Assembly (NCBI GenBank): GCA_030867875.1
Contig: JAOWCC010000577.1
Coordinates: forward strand, 79,217,740 to 79,281,739
Length of the DNA stretch: 64,000 nucleotides
Source: Actinernus sp. WN-2022
Lineage: Eukaryota > Cnidaria > Anthozoa > Actiniaria > Actinernidae
Direction of reading: 5' to 3'
Shown: one piece after another, positions 43,194 through 55,323 of the stretch
Numbering within the stretch: position 1 is the first letter of the stretch
Layout of the letters: each line of letters starts with the position of its first letter
Made by a program: the position numbers and the translations under genes
Notes under the pieces: generated by a model
What the model saw: only the letters and a program-made list of their open reading frames with translations
What the model was told of the DNA's origin: nothing
The model's database searches: none

Positions 43194-43258
43194 AGCCTCC
43201 CCCGCAGTCGTTTTTAGGGGCTCATAACTAGCCCCTAAAAACGACTGTGGTGGAGGCT
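43194..43258. repeat. 29-base-arm near-perfect palindrome
   Basis: Arms 43,194-43,222 (AGCCTCCCCCGCAGTCGTTT...) and 43,230-43,258, loop of 7. One or two mismatches. CTCC-CGCAGTC also appears near 57,460, so it may be a TIR fused to its own complement. Confidence 0.8.
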
Positions 43259-43342
43259 ACGCATTTCTATGTGTGTACTAGTTGGTGTTACCCTCATTAA
43301 ATAAAGTTAATTTTCAATGCACACAATATTTTATTAAACATT

Positions 43343-43571
43343 AGGGACTGGTCAAAAATTAGCAGGGGAGGTGCAAAGGGGGTGGGGTGGAGATAAAAAA
43401 GTCTAAAAATGTATAGTATGTATTAGTATGAAATTTTTTGACCCTTTCTCCCCTATAACCAATCCTTTTTCAGTTGCCCAATATTTATGACCATCCAGTT
43501 TTGGGGATTCAAAACAATATGATCCTCCCCCTTTCACAACCCCTTCCCCTGCTAATTTCTGACCAGTCCCT
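43343..43571. mobile_element. 229-bp MITE
   Basis: Ends AGGGACTGGTCAAAAATTAG and the complement CTAATTTCTGACCAGTCCCT. No coding capacity and no clear target duplication. Confidence 0.7.
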
Positions 43572-44399
43572 TCAGCGACCACCCTTATGCAACCTGGTTT
43601 TAATTATTAGTAAAACTTTGCAATTAGAAGCTCCTGTAAGTGACCGTGACCACCTTTGGAGGTTGAGAATTGTAAGAAGGTGGAAAATAGCATTTACAAA
43701 CAGGTTTTGCTAATAACACTACCAATCTCGTACAAGTGCCTTTAATTTTTAATGATTTTCACGAAGTCGTCCTTTTTTGGCAGAATTTATTTTAGAAACA
43801 GTTGGCCTCGTACCTAAAAGTGACAGCCCGAGTAAACGCCCAGCGGGCGTCTTGTTAATAATAATTAACAAGATGGATCGACTCGGTATTCCTTTATTCC
43901 TTTTTAATTAAATACAGTATGGAAAGAGACACTGATTCAGTTGTAACAATGATTATACGTCAGATTATACAGCAGATCCTGTTGCTAAGAAAAGTGTTTC
44001 AATGTTCTCAGGGTTGTTTTTGGCCTTTCTAATGCTTTTATCGACCATAAAAGACAGCTATTCTGTTGTTTGTCCATCACAGTGAGAAGTTCGAAATAAC
44101 GTGGTTGATTTTAGGTCTCGGGAAACAAGGATCGGCAGTTCGAAATAGCGGGGAGTTTGAAATACCCGAGTTCGAAATAGCCGTGATAGTAAATGACTGA
44201 AAAGGTAAACACGTAATAGTGCATGAACACTAATAAACGTGTGGCCCTCTCCTACCTTAGAGCTAAATCTACATTGTAATTACAAAAATGGTGAAAATAT
44301 CAATACTAGAAAACTACATTACGAATGCAATATATAAAATATAAAAGATTGAAAAACTGTAATAATCGACTCGTAGAACATTAAATACTTAGGAACAGT

Positions 44400-44776
44400 G
44401 TGCTGAGTTTACTTTAAATCAATCAAGCATTTGGTGATCTTAGCTTCAGTATAAAATGGCAACCAATGTAACTTATTAAAAAGAAGAACCGACGACGATC
44501 TTGGCTCGTCATCTAGTATAACTCTGGCTGCCTCTTCTGAAGTTGAAGAATTCTCAATAAACTGTCTTTACAACACGTATGCCAAACAACACTAACATAA
44601 TTCATGACAGGCCTTATCATAGAATTATAATATAAAATTATTTGGTCCAAAGGTAAACATGACTTGATCTTATTAAGTACGCCAATTCTCTGAGAAAGCT
44701 TTTTACATAGTGTATCGATGTGTACCCCGACGTGTAGTGTACCGGCCCCGAAGGTCAGTTCACAGTCAACTTCCAT
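44400..44776 (-). pseudogene. LINE RT thumb remnant
   Basis: The frame 44,776-44,513 carries HIDTLCKKLSQRIGVLNKIK and YYNSMIRPVMNYVSVVWHTC, then LQLQKR, standard post-catalytic motifs of CR1/L2 RTs. After a frameshift at the QKR-AAR position the sequence continues with NKLHWLPFYTEAKITKCL to about 44,400. The upstream catalytic part is absent. Confidence 0.85.
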
Positions 44777-45141
44777 GCAAGCCGATCGCGCGCGAGTAAC
44801 CGCGCAGAATATGATTGCTCTAACGCTTCGCCTCTAAAGCTGATACTTTATGGGGGATATGTACAGAGGTATCCACGTGACTCGAATGCTGCGTTTGAAT
44901 TTGTTAACACCCAGTATGAATTATTAACGTTTTTTATGCTTTCCTTTTGAATTCTCTTCATAGCCGGGATGCATGGATCAGTTGCACTTTACAAGATGCA
45001 GCAAGGGCAATGTAACATCTAAACGACTTCATCCACAAGCTTGTCTTCAAATTCTGCAGACGAAAACAGCAAATAGATTTAAAGCCCAAATCACGTCTTC
45101 ATTCCATAGACGACGGAGCCGACCACAGAATCATACTAACG

Positions 45142-45525
45142 ATGGACCTATTTGACAGAACAGTTGGTGAAGATCGCTTCATCTTTAACTTATTCTTTGT
45201 AAGTTTGCTTGGTCTTGCGATCATCTTCTTAATTATTCTCTCCATCGTTTTACTGTGCATGCGATGCCGACGTACAAGACAAAGAAGAAATTCTTCACAA
45301 GATTTGGTCCCTGAATTATCTACCACCCCTAACTTTATCCTCGCGAGACCATCTGCTACTGATGTAGTACTGAGGGTTTATGATGGTCACGAAGAGAGTC
45401 GTAAAGAGACCACCACAACAGCCGATAGAGAAAACAGAGCACATGTGCAAGTGTACGGAGATGTGCCCCAGAATGACAGGGAAATATTTTATAACGCGGT
45501 CACCTGGAGAGAATTTGCCTATTAG
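45142..45525 (+). CDS. candidate single-pass membrane protein
   Basis: 127 aa from an ATG in good context (ACGATGG). A short polar N-terminus is followed by a strong TM helix at about residues 16-40 (FFVSLLGLAIIFLIILSIVL), a basic stop-transfer segment (MRCRRTRQRRN), then a polar tail with no motif I know, ending WREFAY. The topology is that of a small type III membrane protein with a cytoplasmic tail. No repeat copy was seen in the window. It could be a host gene or exon. AG at 44,961 (TCTTCATAG) could be an upstream splice acceptor. Confidence 0.4.
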   Translation: MDLFDRTVGEDRFIFNLFFVSLLGLAIIFLIILSIVLLCMRCRRTRQRRNSSQDLVPELSTTPNFILARPSATDVVLRVYDGHEESRKETTTTADRENRAHVQVYGDVPQNDREIFYNAVTWREFAY

Positions 45526-45721
45526 TACATTTATTTGATCTAAGGATTTAGCAGACTCTTCAGTGGTCAGAAGCGAAAAGCGAAACGCTAAAAGCATTAG
45601 TGCAAAAATGCGCATGGATTTCCAGACCGACTGAAAGTGAAATCAGAAATTCAGGTTTTATTAGTCGAATACATACTAACTAACGCGTGCGCGCTCTGAT
45701 TGGCTTGTAAAATTTTAGACC

Positions 45722-46009
45722 ATGGAAATGACGTCATGTCCATGTATTTATAAGACTGAATTCAATGGAAATGACACATTTTTGGACTGGACCTTGGCGA
45801 CGTTTTACAAGATGAGTAACGACAAACTAAAAGACTTTGTTGACGATGTCACAATGCTGTCTTGGGGCGACAGAAAAGAGGAGAACTTACACAGCTACCT
45901 TAACCTGCGTTGCAAGAACGCTAGTGATTTCTCTTTTACAGCATTTGTGTTCTACAGCTCCAGTCGTGTTCGTACCAAAGTACAGAACACCGCAAATCAT
46001 GTAAAATAG
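45722..46009 (+). CDS. candidate small ORF, unknown
   Basis: 95 aa (MEMTSCPCIYKTEFNGNDTF...). There is an inner ATG at about residue 31 (MSNDKLKDFVDDV). Mixed, protein-like composition with no membrane helix or known motif. It lies 196 bases after the candidate membrane protein on the same strand. It may be a decayed exon. Confidence 0.25.
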   Translation: MEMTSCPCIYKTEFNGNDTFLDWTLATFYKMSNDKLKDFVDDVTMLSWGDRKEENLHSYLNLRCKNASDFSFTAFVFYSSSRVRTKVQNTANHVK

Positions 46010-46284
46010 CTTTTCTTGTGAACAAAGCAACCATTTGTGGTAGTAATAATAGTAATTGTCGGTTTTAGCTTTAAAACATGAAGTTTGAAATTTAAAATTT
46101 AAAAGAGTGAAAGAAACAATATTACACTCAAGACAGAATTAAAAGCAAACCCTTCCAGTTCGACAAACTAATAGATAAACCGACGGCAAACTTTATCGAA
46201 AGAGCGGAAATATTTCTGTGTAAGATCGACTGAAACCCGTTTACCGCGCCGTGTCGTTATCAAAAATATGGTGTCTGTCAATTA

Positions 46285-46699
46285 GCCGGTAACAAAACGA
46301 GCAGGGGACTGGAACCGAGTCAGTTAAACTAATTCAATTAATAACTAGTCAAAGTGAGCATTATTTTCCAAAAGAACAGATCAAACTTAGCTAGTCTGGA
46401 AAGTTTCGTGAACTTTGGCGCAATATTGACGATGCTAGAAGGCATCAAATATGTCAATTTTCCCATACAAACTCTCTTATTTTTTAATGTTGTCCCTCCA
46501 AACCATACATTCATTGTAAAATTTTGGAGGGACAAAGAAATTTAAATTGCTTATAATTCAGACAAGATTCACTTGAATCACGCCAAACTTGGCACACATG
46601 CTAATTTCAACATGCTCTATCAAGTGATGAACTTCATTTTAGAATTAAGAGTAATTCTGATTAACTCGGTCCCAGTCCCCTGCTCGTTTTGTTACCGGC
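46285..46699. mobile_element. 415-bp MITE
   Basis: Inverted ends GCCGGTAACAAAACGAGCAG (left) and its complement (right); similarity continues to about 36 bases. CAAT flanks both sides imperfectly. A small internal hairpin TGTCCCTCCA / TGGAGGGACA lies at about 46,491-46,525. Confidence 0.75.
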
Positions 46700-48629
46700 C
46701 AATAGAACCTAAATCAAAGTAATTACAGAGCCAATCACGTGAGCAAGTAATACACATTGAGCCAATCACAAACTAAAGTCATTCGTGATGGGCACCTGGT
46801 TTTACTTGAACCAATCTCGAGGAAAAGTAAACACGTGCACAATTATAGATAACTCTCGCTAAAACGAAGTTTGATTTTAAAATACAGTTTAGAATTTGAT
46901 TGGCTGATAACTACTAAACATTTTCCACGAATCGAAAAGCTAAACAAACGCAAATGCCGCAAGACCAAAGCAATTATATTACATTTATACTTTCGCCACT
47001 CAATCGAAAACCACTGTAGTGTCAATGTATGCAAATACAAACACACGCGTGCAAACAGAATACACAATGAACCGTAGGTAGCAACGACTACACGAGGCGG
47101 GTGGTATAGCTTTCAGTAGAGATAGAAAAAATCCAATACACTATTGACATGAGGCAATACGCCACAATCATAATGGCCGCCTCCTAATTTGCATAATTTG
47201 AAGATAAATATGTAGAAGCAGGAGTATCATTACAGAGGAGTGTCCCTCTTCCCACATTATATTGTCACACAACACTTTAGACGATAGAGTTATTTTTAGC
47301 ATAGAGTTTCCCGCGGGAAGTATAGTATAGAACTTTATTTTGATAGGGGGTAACTCCTTCGGGAAGAAACAAAGGCCGTCACTTTTAACCAATCAGGATG
47401 CACTGAAAAATTGTAATTAACACGGTTCAAAGTGCTAAAAAATACTAAAGCGCAAGAGACCAAAAGACAACGTAATCGCATACCAGAACTTCGCGACTAT
47501 AAATAGACACACCATCTACTGAGTAAGGAGCCAACACAAGCAAGGGCACAGGAACACTCCTGTGTAATATACTCTTGGTAGAGGGCAATCAATGCTTCCC
47601 CATCATGAAAGATCACATTAAGACTAGTAGCTGTTGAGTAAAAGACATTTGTAATACTGGAAAAAAACATGAAGCGAGACTAGAAAGGCCTCCGTTGTTT
47701 TTCTCATACAAATCTCTCTAATTTCCAATGGCTGTAACTTTACTGCCTTTTAAGCTACATCATTCAAATTGTAAAAAATCACTAATATAGACATACTCTT
47801 TCACGTGGTAATGAACATATCATTTTGTACATGTGGATAAACTATCAAAACGAGAATACGCATTTATGAAAGTCGAATCCTAATTTTCAGAACGCGGAAA
47901 ATAATTGTTTGCTTGTAACTAATAAACATCATCACGAAAATTAGGAACTCTGTAGTTACAGTGCAAGGGTATGGGCAGCGGAGTAGTCTATTTTTAAAAC
48001 AACAATAAATTGAATGACTCGCCTTGCGCATGCCCAGGGTGAAGGCTATGCTGACCATCCTCATTCCCAGTGCCCCCTCGGCTTGCCAGAAAAACCGGAG
48101 GTACTGTGAACGAGGTGATGCTGATCTGGAAAGGCCGGACGTAGGGGGTTAGGGGTCGAAGGATTTTTTGAGGGGGGAAGGGTACAATTTATGAGGCAGG
48201 TGATATTTTGAATACTCAAAATATTAGAAATAGTGTTTCTGAGGCTTCGAAAATTCAAAATGTTCCCGGGGAGCATGTACCCGGACTCCCCTAGCTGGTA
48301 ACGCCCTTTCGAGCGTCAAGTTGTCTGTCCCACCAACAATTTCACCACAGTACTCCCCCTGTATTCTATTTGGTTTCTAATTGTTTAAAATAACCTAACT
48401 GATTTGTACGTCTTCGTATGATACTTGATACGACTGAGCATTATGCACGGAACCTCGTATTGATTCCTTTGTATGTAGGAAGTGAGGCATATCTCGGAAG
48501 TGGGCTATTGAATAGTACATTTGCATGATGACGTCACAACTACAACTACCAGAACTCCTTGCGCGGATCCTGTATTCTCAACAGAGTTTTAAAATCTCAA
48601 TTAGGAAAAGAATATGCTAACAAGTCTCG
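46700..48629. other. no gene recognised
   Basis: No supported coding region or bounded repeat. ATTATGATTG with a GC-rich neighbour near 47,170 is the only gene-start-like site, and its frame is short. Confidence 0.4.
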
Positions 48630-48738
48630 TCTGTAAAATTCGATTTAGCCAACCGTCAATCAAACGCGTATACCGCCCAGTATTAATGAAGTCTAGGCGG
48701 CACGCGGTTGACGGTCGGCGAAATTGAATTTTACAGAA
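48630..48738. repeat. foldback, about 45-base arms
   Basis: TCTGTAAAATTCGATTTAGC at the left, imperfect complement ending at 48,738 (GAATTTTACAGA). The loop contains GTATACCGCCCAGTATTAAT. Confidence 0.65.
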
Positions 48739-48856
48739 GAAACAAGCATGTAACTTCCAGGGTCTGTACCAAACTACTCGAAATGATCCCGAATCCAAAA
48801 TGATTCCCGAACCCGAAATGATCCTTGAAACTGTTCAAGCCGCACCTGAAATGATC

Positions 48857-48991
48857 CCCGAGGTATTGCGGCTATGACAAAGCTATTATCAAACTAAGTA
48901 ATATTCGACGAAATATAACTCAAAGCACCACACAAGCGCACAGTTTTCAAAGCAGAGGGCCTGAATAGCTTTGCCATAGCCGCAATACCTC
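48857..48991. mobile_element. small TIR element with TGATC flanks
   Basis: Arms GAGGTATTGCGGCTATGACA (48,860) and its complement ending CAATACCTC at 48,991. TGATC occurs at 48,852-48,856 and 48,992-48,996. The internal AACTCAAAGCACCACACAAG block is repeated at 49,088, outside the element. TGATCC also recurs upstream, so the duplication may be coincidental. Confidence 0.55.
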
Positions 48992-49627
48992 TGATCATAT
49001 CACATACAGACCATTCGCAGCTTTTATCGGCATTTATTGACCATATTCAAGTCTATTTCATCGCCGAAGTGATAATCAACGAAATAAAACTCAAAGCACC
49101 ACACAAGTGCACAGTTTACAAAGCAGAGGGACCCTGAGGATATAAAAAACAGACCATTCTCATTATTGCAGGCACAATGGCGCTTGTTGCGGTTGCATGT
49201 TGCGAAGTCCAAGTACTGAATATTCACCATGGAATATTCTATTGCATGGAAATTGGGCCGAGTACCCGGGTTCGGGAAGTCTTCGAGTTAAAAAAAGCAG
49301 TAGTTCATTGAGGCTAGGGAGCCTACAAAGACTTTGTGGATGCGAAATGTGATATCGAACCAGACTACTGAGCTCAAGTGACCCGTGACTGAACTCTGTC
49401 TTCAGAAACAATAACATAACCATTTGGAGTTGCCCTAAAGACTCATTTCTCGTGAGTTAATTTTTATTTCGTTGATTATCACTTTTCTATTTCGTTTCGT
49501 TTCGGCGATTATAATAAACCATAACCCGAGTCAGTGCGCGTGTGCAGGATACGGCTCTTCTTAGTTGGAATATCCTAACCTAACGGCTGCAATGGGTCCC
49601 GTAAAAGAGCCTCTGTGTAAAATAATA

Positions 49628-50235
49628 GCATTTATAAAATAGTTTCGATAGTACGCGCGCTCTGATTGGTTGTAAGCCGTGTTTCTATAACTCTATAGAA
49701 ACATAGACAGTTGAGCGCGCGCTTGAGCTAGTTGTGAGAATTTACGTTTTGGTTATCAAATTAAACGAGCGTTTCCGTGCTTATATTCGTTTATTTTATA
49801 AAGGAAATAGAAAGCATTTTCCACTTGTTTCTATAGAGTTATAGAAACACTTGTGGAAGTTTGGAAGAACTCGAAATAGCTGTGGAAACACTCGCCCTTC
49901 GGGCTCGTGTTCCCACTGGCATTTCTCGTTCTCCCAAACTCCCACTCGTGTTTCTATAACTCTATAGAAACACGGGAAATGTTTTCTATTTCTTAATTAT
50001 AAAATAGTTTCGATAGTACGCGCGCTCTGATTGGCTGTAAGCCGTGTTTCTATAACTCTATAGAAACATAGACAGTTGAGCGCGCGCTTGAAGCTAGTTG
50101 TGAGAATTTACGTTTTGGTTATCAAATTAAGCGAGCGTTTCCGTGCTTTTATTCGTTTATTTTATAAAGGAAATAGAAAACATTTTCCCCTTGTTTCTAT
50201 AGAGTTATAGAAACACGAGTGGGAGTTTGGGAGAA
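49628..50235. repeat. 368-bp tandem duplication with short palindromes
   Basis: 49,638-49,870 and 50,006-50,235 are near-identical (AGTTTCGATAGTACGCGCGC onward). Five hairpins with 9-base arms GTTTCTATA / TATAGAAAC around ACTC or GAGT lie near 49,683, 49,829, 49,951, 50,047 and 50,192. The segments between them are themselves inverted (49,870-49,990 against 50,190-50,250). Confidence 0.85.
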
Positions 50236-50750
50236 CGACAAATGGCAGTGGGAACACGGTACGAGCCCGATATTTTTCCGGGTGAGCTGTCATTCGATTT
50301 GATATATATATACACCAATCATACATTATCGCAAGTTACACTGTTTGTAGTGGAAATTGTATTGGGCAAATCATTGCAAAATATCGAGAACATTATCGGT
50401 CCGGAAACTATCGATTTCTGAGTAGCCTAACTCACATATGGTGAAATGAACCTGGGCCACAGAGGTGAGAAGCTCACATGTCCCCTGTCCATTCCCTGGG
50501 TGCCATGTCCCCTGTCCCTTCCGTGGCTCCTCTGCACTCCTGTCCCCTCCCTTGTTCCCATATCCTGTTCGTTGATATAGTGTTTACGCAATCCGTTACA
50601 ATGCAACATGTTCACCGGCTATTTAAAAGAAAGCTTCATGAAACAATTGTCAAAGGTACCGCAACTTGAAAATTGAAACCGTACTAAAATACAAACATTT
50701 TAATTAACCTGTCAAAGCCGCGTATAAGTTTGATGAACTACAGACTCCGA

Positions 50751-50843
50751 AGTATTCTAACCTGAGTATCAGTCCCTCTCCCCCTTCCTTTCGGGTGGTG
50801 AAAAGGAAGGGAGAGAGGGACTGATACTCAGGTTAGAAGTATT
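50751..50843. repeat. 41-base-arm hairpin
   Basis: Left arm AGTATTCTAACCTGAGTATC through TCCCTCTC...TTCCTTT, right arm its near-perfect complement, loop about 10 bases. One strand is almost wholly pyrimidine in the stem. Confidence 0.85.
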
Positions 50844-51078
50844 CTGACCTTATGCACCAGTCATGTGAACTCCCCCGCCCCTGCAATTCAACCCAAAGTG
50901 CTCACTTATTCTTGCTTTATCCTACCTATGTACAGAACTGCTGGGGTCAAAATTAAACTCGCCGTAAAATGCTGAAATTGCAACCACACGCAGCCCACAC
51001 ACATGCTGTAAGTATTGTCACTTTTTATTCTATATTAGGTTTGAAAAAGACTAAAAAAATCCAATACAAATGCTCAAG

Positions 51079-51443
51079 CACAGGTAGCCCAAGCTTACGA
51101 TTTGTATGAGCGATTACAAAGTTAAGAATGTATGGAAATTTTACTAATTATCGCTGTAGTCATTACCTTTCATGTCCATGGCGATTCCTGGGCCGTTTAA
51201 CCTTGATTTTGGGTGGTTTTTGATTCCTCTTAGAAACAAATTAAAGGTAAGAGTCCTTGGAAGAAAATCGAGAAATCAAAAACCACCCCAAATCAAGATT
51301 AAACGGCCCAGGAATCGCCATGGACATGAAATTTAATCAGACTACGAAGGTTTTTGAAACATTTTATTAGAGGTAAGAGCATTACAGCGATAATTAGTGA
51401 ATTTGTAATCGCTCATACAAATCGTAAGCTTGGGCTACCTGTG
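51079..51443. mobile_element. 365-bp foldback element with about 150-base arms
   Basis: Outer ends CACAGGTAGCCCAAGCTTAC and its complement; inner homology includes CATGTCCATGGCGATTCCTG and GGCCGTTTAA. ATGCT precedes and follows the element but not in exact register. No coding capacity. Confidence 0.8.
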
Positions 51444-54400
51444 ATGCTAGTAATACATAGGTTGGGTTACCTGTGGTTTGCATGCAATCGATCCAGGTCT
51501 AACTCGGTCCAACTCAAAGTGCTCTAGCTGAAGAGAATTGTATAATGACAGCAAGCTGACCAGGAGAACCGACAACAGAATCAAAGGTAAGTTAAGAACG
51601 AAGATCATTTGTGAAATTAAACCTAGTAGGATGATGTTTACCGGATGATTTTTGATCGGACTTCTGTTCGGCACTAAATTATATGGACTATGGTGCATGC
51701 ATGATCATGAGCACATGAGAATTTACGTTTTATTCCTACATTAGTACATATAATTTGTACTTTAAACCTATTTTAATATTCAGGTCGCTATTTCAATACC
51801 TCTTGTGATCCGTAATGTCTCTTCTTTGCGTGCAGAGTCTGATCAAAAATCATACAGGGTTTACATGATATTCCTTTCATATACACTATTACTATTAGCT
51901 CTCACTGAGTTAGGGATTACGTTCACATATCGATTTTGCCACGCGTAACGTCGTTAATTGTGACATTAGGGTCAGTTGTCAGTTAAAATTTTGGCCATTT
52001 GTCAGACTTAGTCCTAGTTAATAATTACTAGAGAAAATTTACAATGTTTGACCCACAAAAACCAACTTTGGCAGTTGTCAGTAAAAAAATAGTCATTTGT
52101 CAGTTAATTGTCAGTTATTTTTAAGGCAGTTTGTCAACAGTAGTCAGTTATTAACCCATTCAGACCCACTTTATATAAAAGCAGTCTGAAAACATTCACT
52201 GACAGGATATATACAATGTACATGTATATATATACGTCAGTAATATGTACATGTAATTAGCATCATGAGACTGTGGTGATATGGCACTATATAAATGGCC
52301 ATTATTATTATTATATGGAAGAAAAGATGTCTGGGGTGCCCAAAACAATTACTTAACTGTAATTTGTCTTTCAAGAATGAGTCTGGGCACATACATGTAA
52401 TATTGGATTGCACATGCTCTGTGTGTCCCGAGTTTGCCTGGGTGCATGCAGGCTAGCCAAAGTGTTTTCAATAAATATGAGAAAAAGTTGGCTTGCCCCA
52501 GTGGGTCAACCACCCTACATGTACCTTGTGAACCAAGTACGGTATGATACCTTGGTAGTTATGTTAACTACTAATTGCTAGACAAGTACATACTCCAGAA
52601 ATTTGCAATGTGAAATTTGGCTCTAGGATAAAGTTGACCCTGGGTAGGCGGGTTAATTACCCTAGCAAGCTGTTTACAAGGGCAAAACATAGCCCTTAAG
52701 TGCTTTAGGGTCACCCTAGCCCTCAGATAGGGTAAGTAATTAGCACTAGGGGCTGGCAGCAGTACGACGCCGCTTTTAAACACATTGCTAAAAATAAGAG
52801 GAAATGATCCAGCGCTAGGGTAACTCTAGTGCTAGGGTAACCCTACAATGTATATCTTCTTGTAAACAGGTTGTTAGTGGGTGTTTTACATGATACTGGA
52901 TCGAGTTTTATTTCACGTCATAGAAATCTTATTTCGATCCACGTGTATCCAGTTGTGGTATCCAGTTGTGGTATCGGTACAAATTTCATTTGGGTTAAGA
53001 AATCATTTGAGCCCTCGCTACTAGTACCCACAAAATTTGCATAGAAATGTCAAACGAAGATGCCGCCATCTTCCAACAATGCTAACACGAAGACATGCAC
53101 TACACATCCCAGGCAACTCACAGCCACTCGTTTCTTACCTGAATGAATCTCACACAGTACATGTACCTCATTTACATGATACTGTACAGCTGAATGTGGT
53201 CAGATTTTATTCTGGAATGAAACTTTCGATCCAGTACAAGAATCAGAGTGACTCGACATTCTGGAATGGAGGCAATTTCACAGTATTTGGAATGTTACAG
53301 AGGGGAAGACAAAACTTTTGAACTACTTGTAGCTATTATTTAATTATGGAATCATTTACTATTTTTTGTTGACAGTAACATTGGTAATCCATCTATACTA
53401 AAGCTGCAGGGAGAGCAAACAAAAATTCAAACATCCATGTATTGATCATAAGAAAAAATATTCAGGAACAGAAGATTGCCTTTTTTTTTATCTTTAAGTT
53501 TGTCTTACGAACTCTGTGAAGTTACGATATCTCAAGCACCTTCTTTGGTTTAATAATGTTTCACATTTACCTGACTTTCTAAAATCATGAGAGACAAGAG
53601 TTTATCTATCTTTGTTATTGTTTGAGATAATTATATAAGTTAGAGCATGCACTGGTGGTGTTACGGAGGGGAAAGGTTTGTCCATGACCTAAATACCAAA
53701 CATACCAATAACAAACTCTTGAAAATTAGACTTTTCAATAATATTAATTGACAAATTAGCTGTCTCAAATCTAAATGTACACACATGAGATCTGATTTAT
53801 CTCACTGCAGCATTAATAAGTACTGTATCAATTGAAAGCACAACTTACAGTAGTTTTCTTTAACAGCCATATTACATGTATGTCAACTGAGAACAGAAAT
53901 ACAGGCTTTTTAAGATCAAAATGTACATAATATTTTCAAAATGCACAACAACACTTCATTTACTCTCATTGACTAATATTGTAGCAACATTGTAGCTACT
54001 TAACAGAAGGTTCAGCATGTTAACAGATAAAAATGTTCACTCTTCTGGTGAAACCGACCTCTAAAAGCCTACAGAGTAACTAAAAAACTAAACACACTTC
54101 TTAGACATTATTTTTAAGCCACTGGTAAATCTTTTCTATGTCGGTTTGTTCAGCTACAGTGAAAGGACCTATTCCAGAGAGGGTTACAGGCCCATAGAAG
54201 ACACCTTGTCAATGTACAGAGGGTACCCAAACGACACAGGGTACCCAAAAGCAAAAAAAGCATAATTGCCAAAGGCCTGTCTGGACTTCACATTTATAGC
54301 ATACAAATCCTGAAATCATGCTTAATGCTTGCAAAACATGCTGACTGAAATATTAATGTGCAAAACCTTAAATATATTTTTTTATTACCTGTAATTCTTT

Positions 54401-54739
54401 AATTACAATCAAAATTATTTCCTTCTCAATAACAAAATTCCCCTCCGTCACAATTTTTCCCTTCTGTAATACTTTTTTATTTCATTGTATCTCTGGAAAA
54501 CTAAAATCAAACAGATGCCAATGTATCTCGTCTGTAGACTCACAAATTAAATTGGAAGGAATAAAAGTGGCAACGTATTTGGACTTAACATGTAACTGTA
54601 ATACTAATTTATCTACCTCATATTGTTACAGAGGGGAAAATAGCATATTGGTTGAAATCTCTAATCCTGATAGAACATTTTTTCCAAAAGATTTCTATTA
54701 CATTACTGTTAAGGGTGATTCCCAGGTGGAAATCTTATT
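51444..54739. other. gene-free stretch with simple repeats
   Basis: TTGTCAGTTA-type repeats at 51,965-52,155; CTAGGGTAA / CCCTAG repeats at 52,620-52,845. On the minus strand GAAGATGGCGGCATC near 53,070 is a typical gene-start context, but the frame closes in 24 codons without a strong donor. No gene supported. Confidence 0.4.
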
Positions 54740-55323
54740 AAGGATCTTAATAAGAATCTTATCAAGATTCTTATTAAGATCTTACTACCGATCTTATTAA
54801 GATTCTTACAAGATTCTTACAAGATTCTTTCAAGATTCTTACAATATTTGTTCTCAACAAGATTCTTATTAAGATTCTTACAGGATTCTTACAAGATCTT
54901 TTAAATTTCTTACAAGAATCTTATTAAGATCTTATTAAGATCTTGTGTAATTCTTATTAAGATCCTATGTAATCTTATTAAGATATTATCAAGATCTTAT
55001 GTAATCTTATCAAGATCTTATGTAATCTATTAGAATCTTATGTAATCTTATTAAGATCTTATGTAATCTTATTAAGATCTTATGTAATCTTATTAAGATC
55101 TTATGTAATCTTATTAAGATCTTATTGAATCCTATTAAGATCTTATAGAATCCTATTAAGATCTTATGTGATATTATCAAGATCTTATATAATCTTATTA
55201 AGATCTTGTGTTATCTTATTAAGATCTTATGGAATCCTATTAATATCTTAGGTAATCCTATTAAGATCTTAGGTGATCCTATTAAGATCTTATGTAATCT
55301 TATTAAGATCTTGTGCAATGTTA
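54740..55323. repeat. 21-bp AT-rich satellite, left part
   Basis: Repeats of TTATTAAGATCTTATGTAAT, more degenerate before 54,950 and regular after. BglII-type AGATCT sites recur with the period. Resumes at 56,342. Confidence 0.9.

Noticed and set aside
53000..53075. Minus-strand ATGGCGGCATC gene start
   Set aside because: Frame closes after 24 codons and no convincing splice donor is present.
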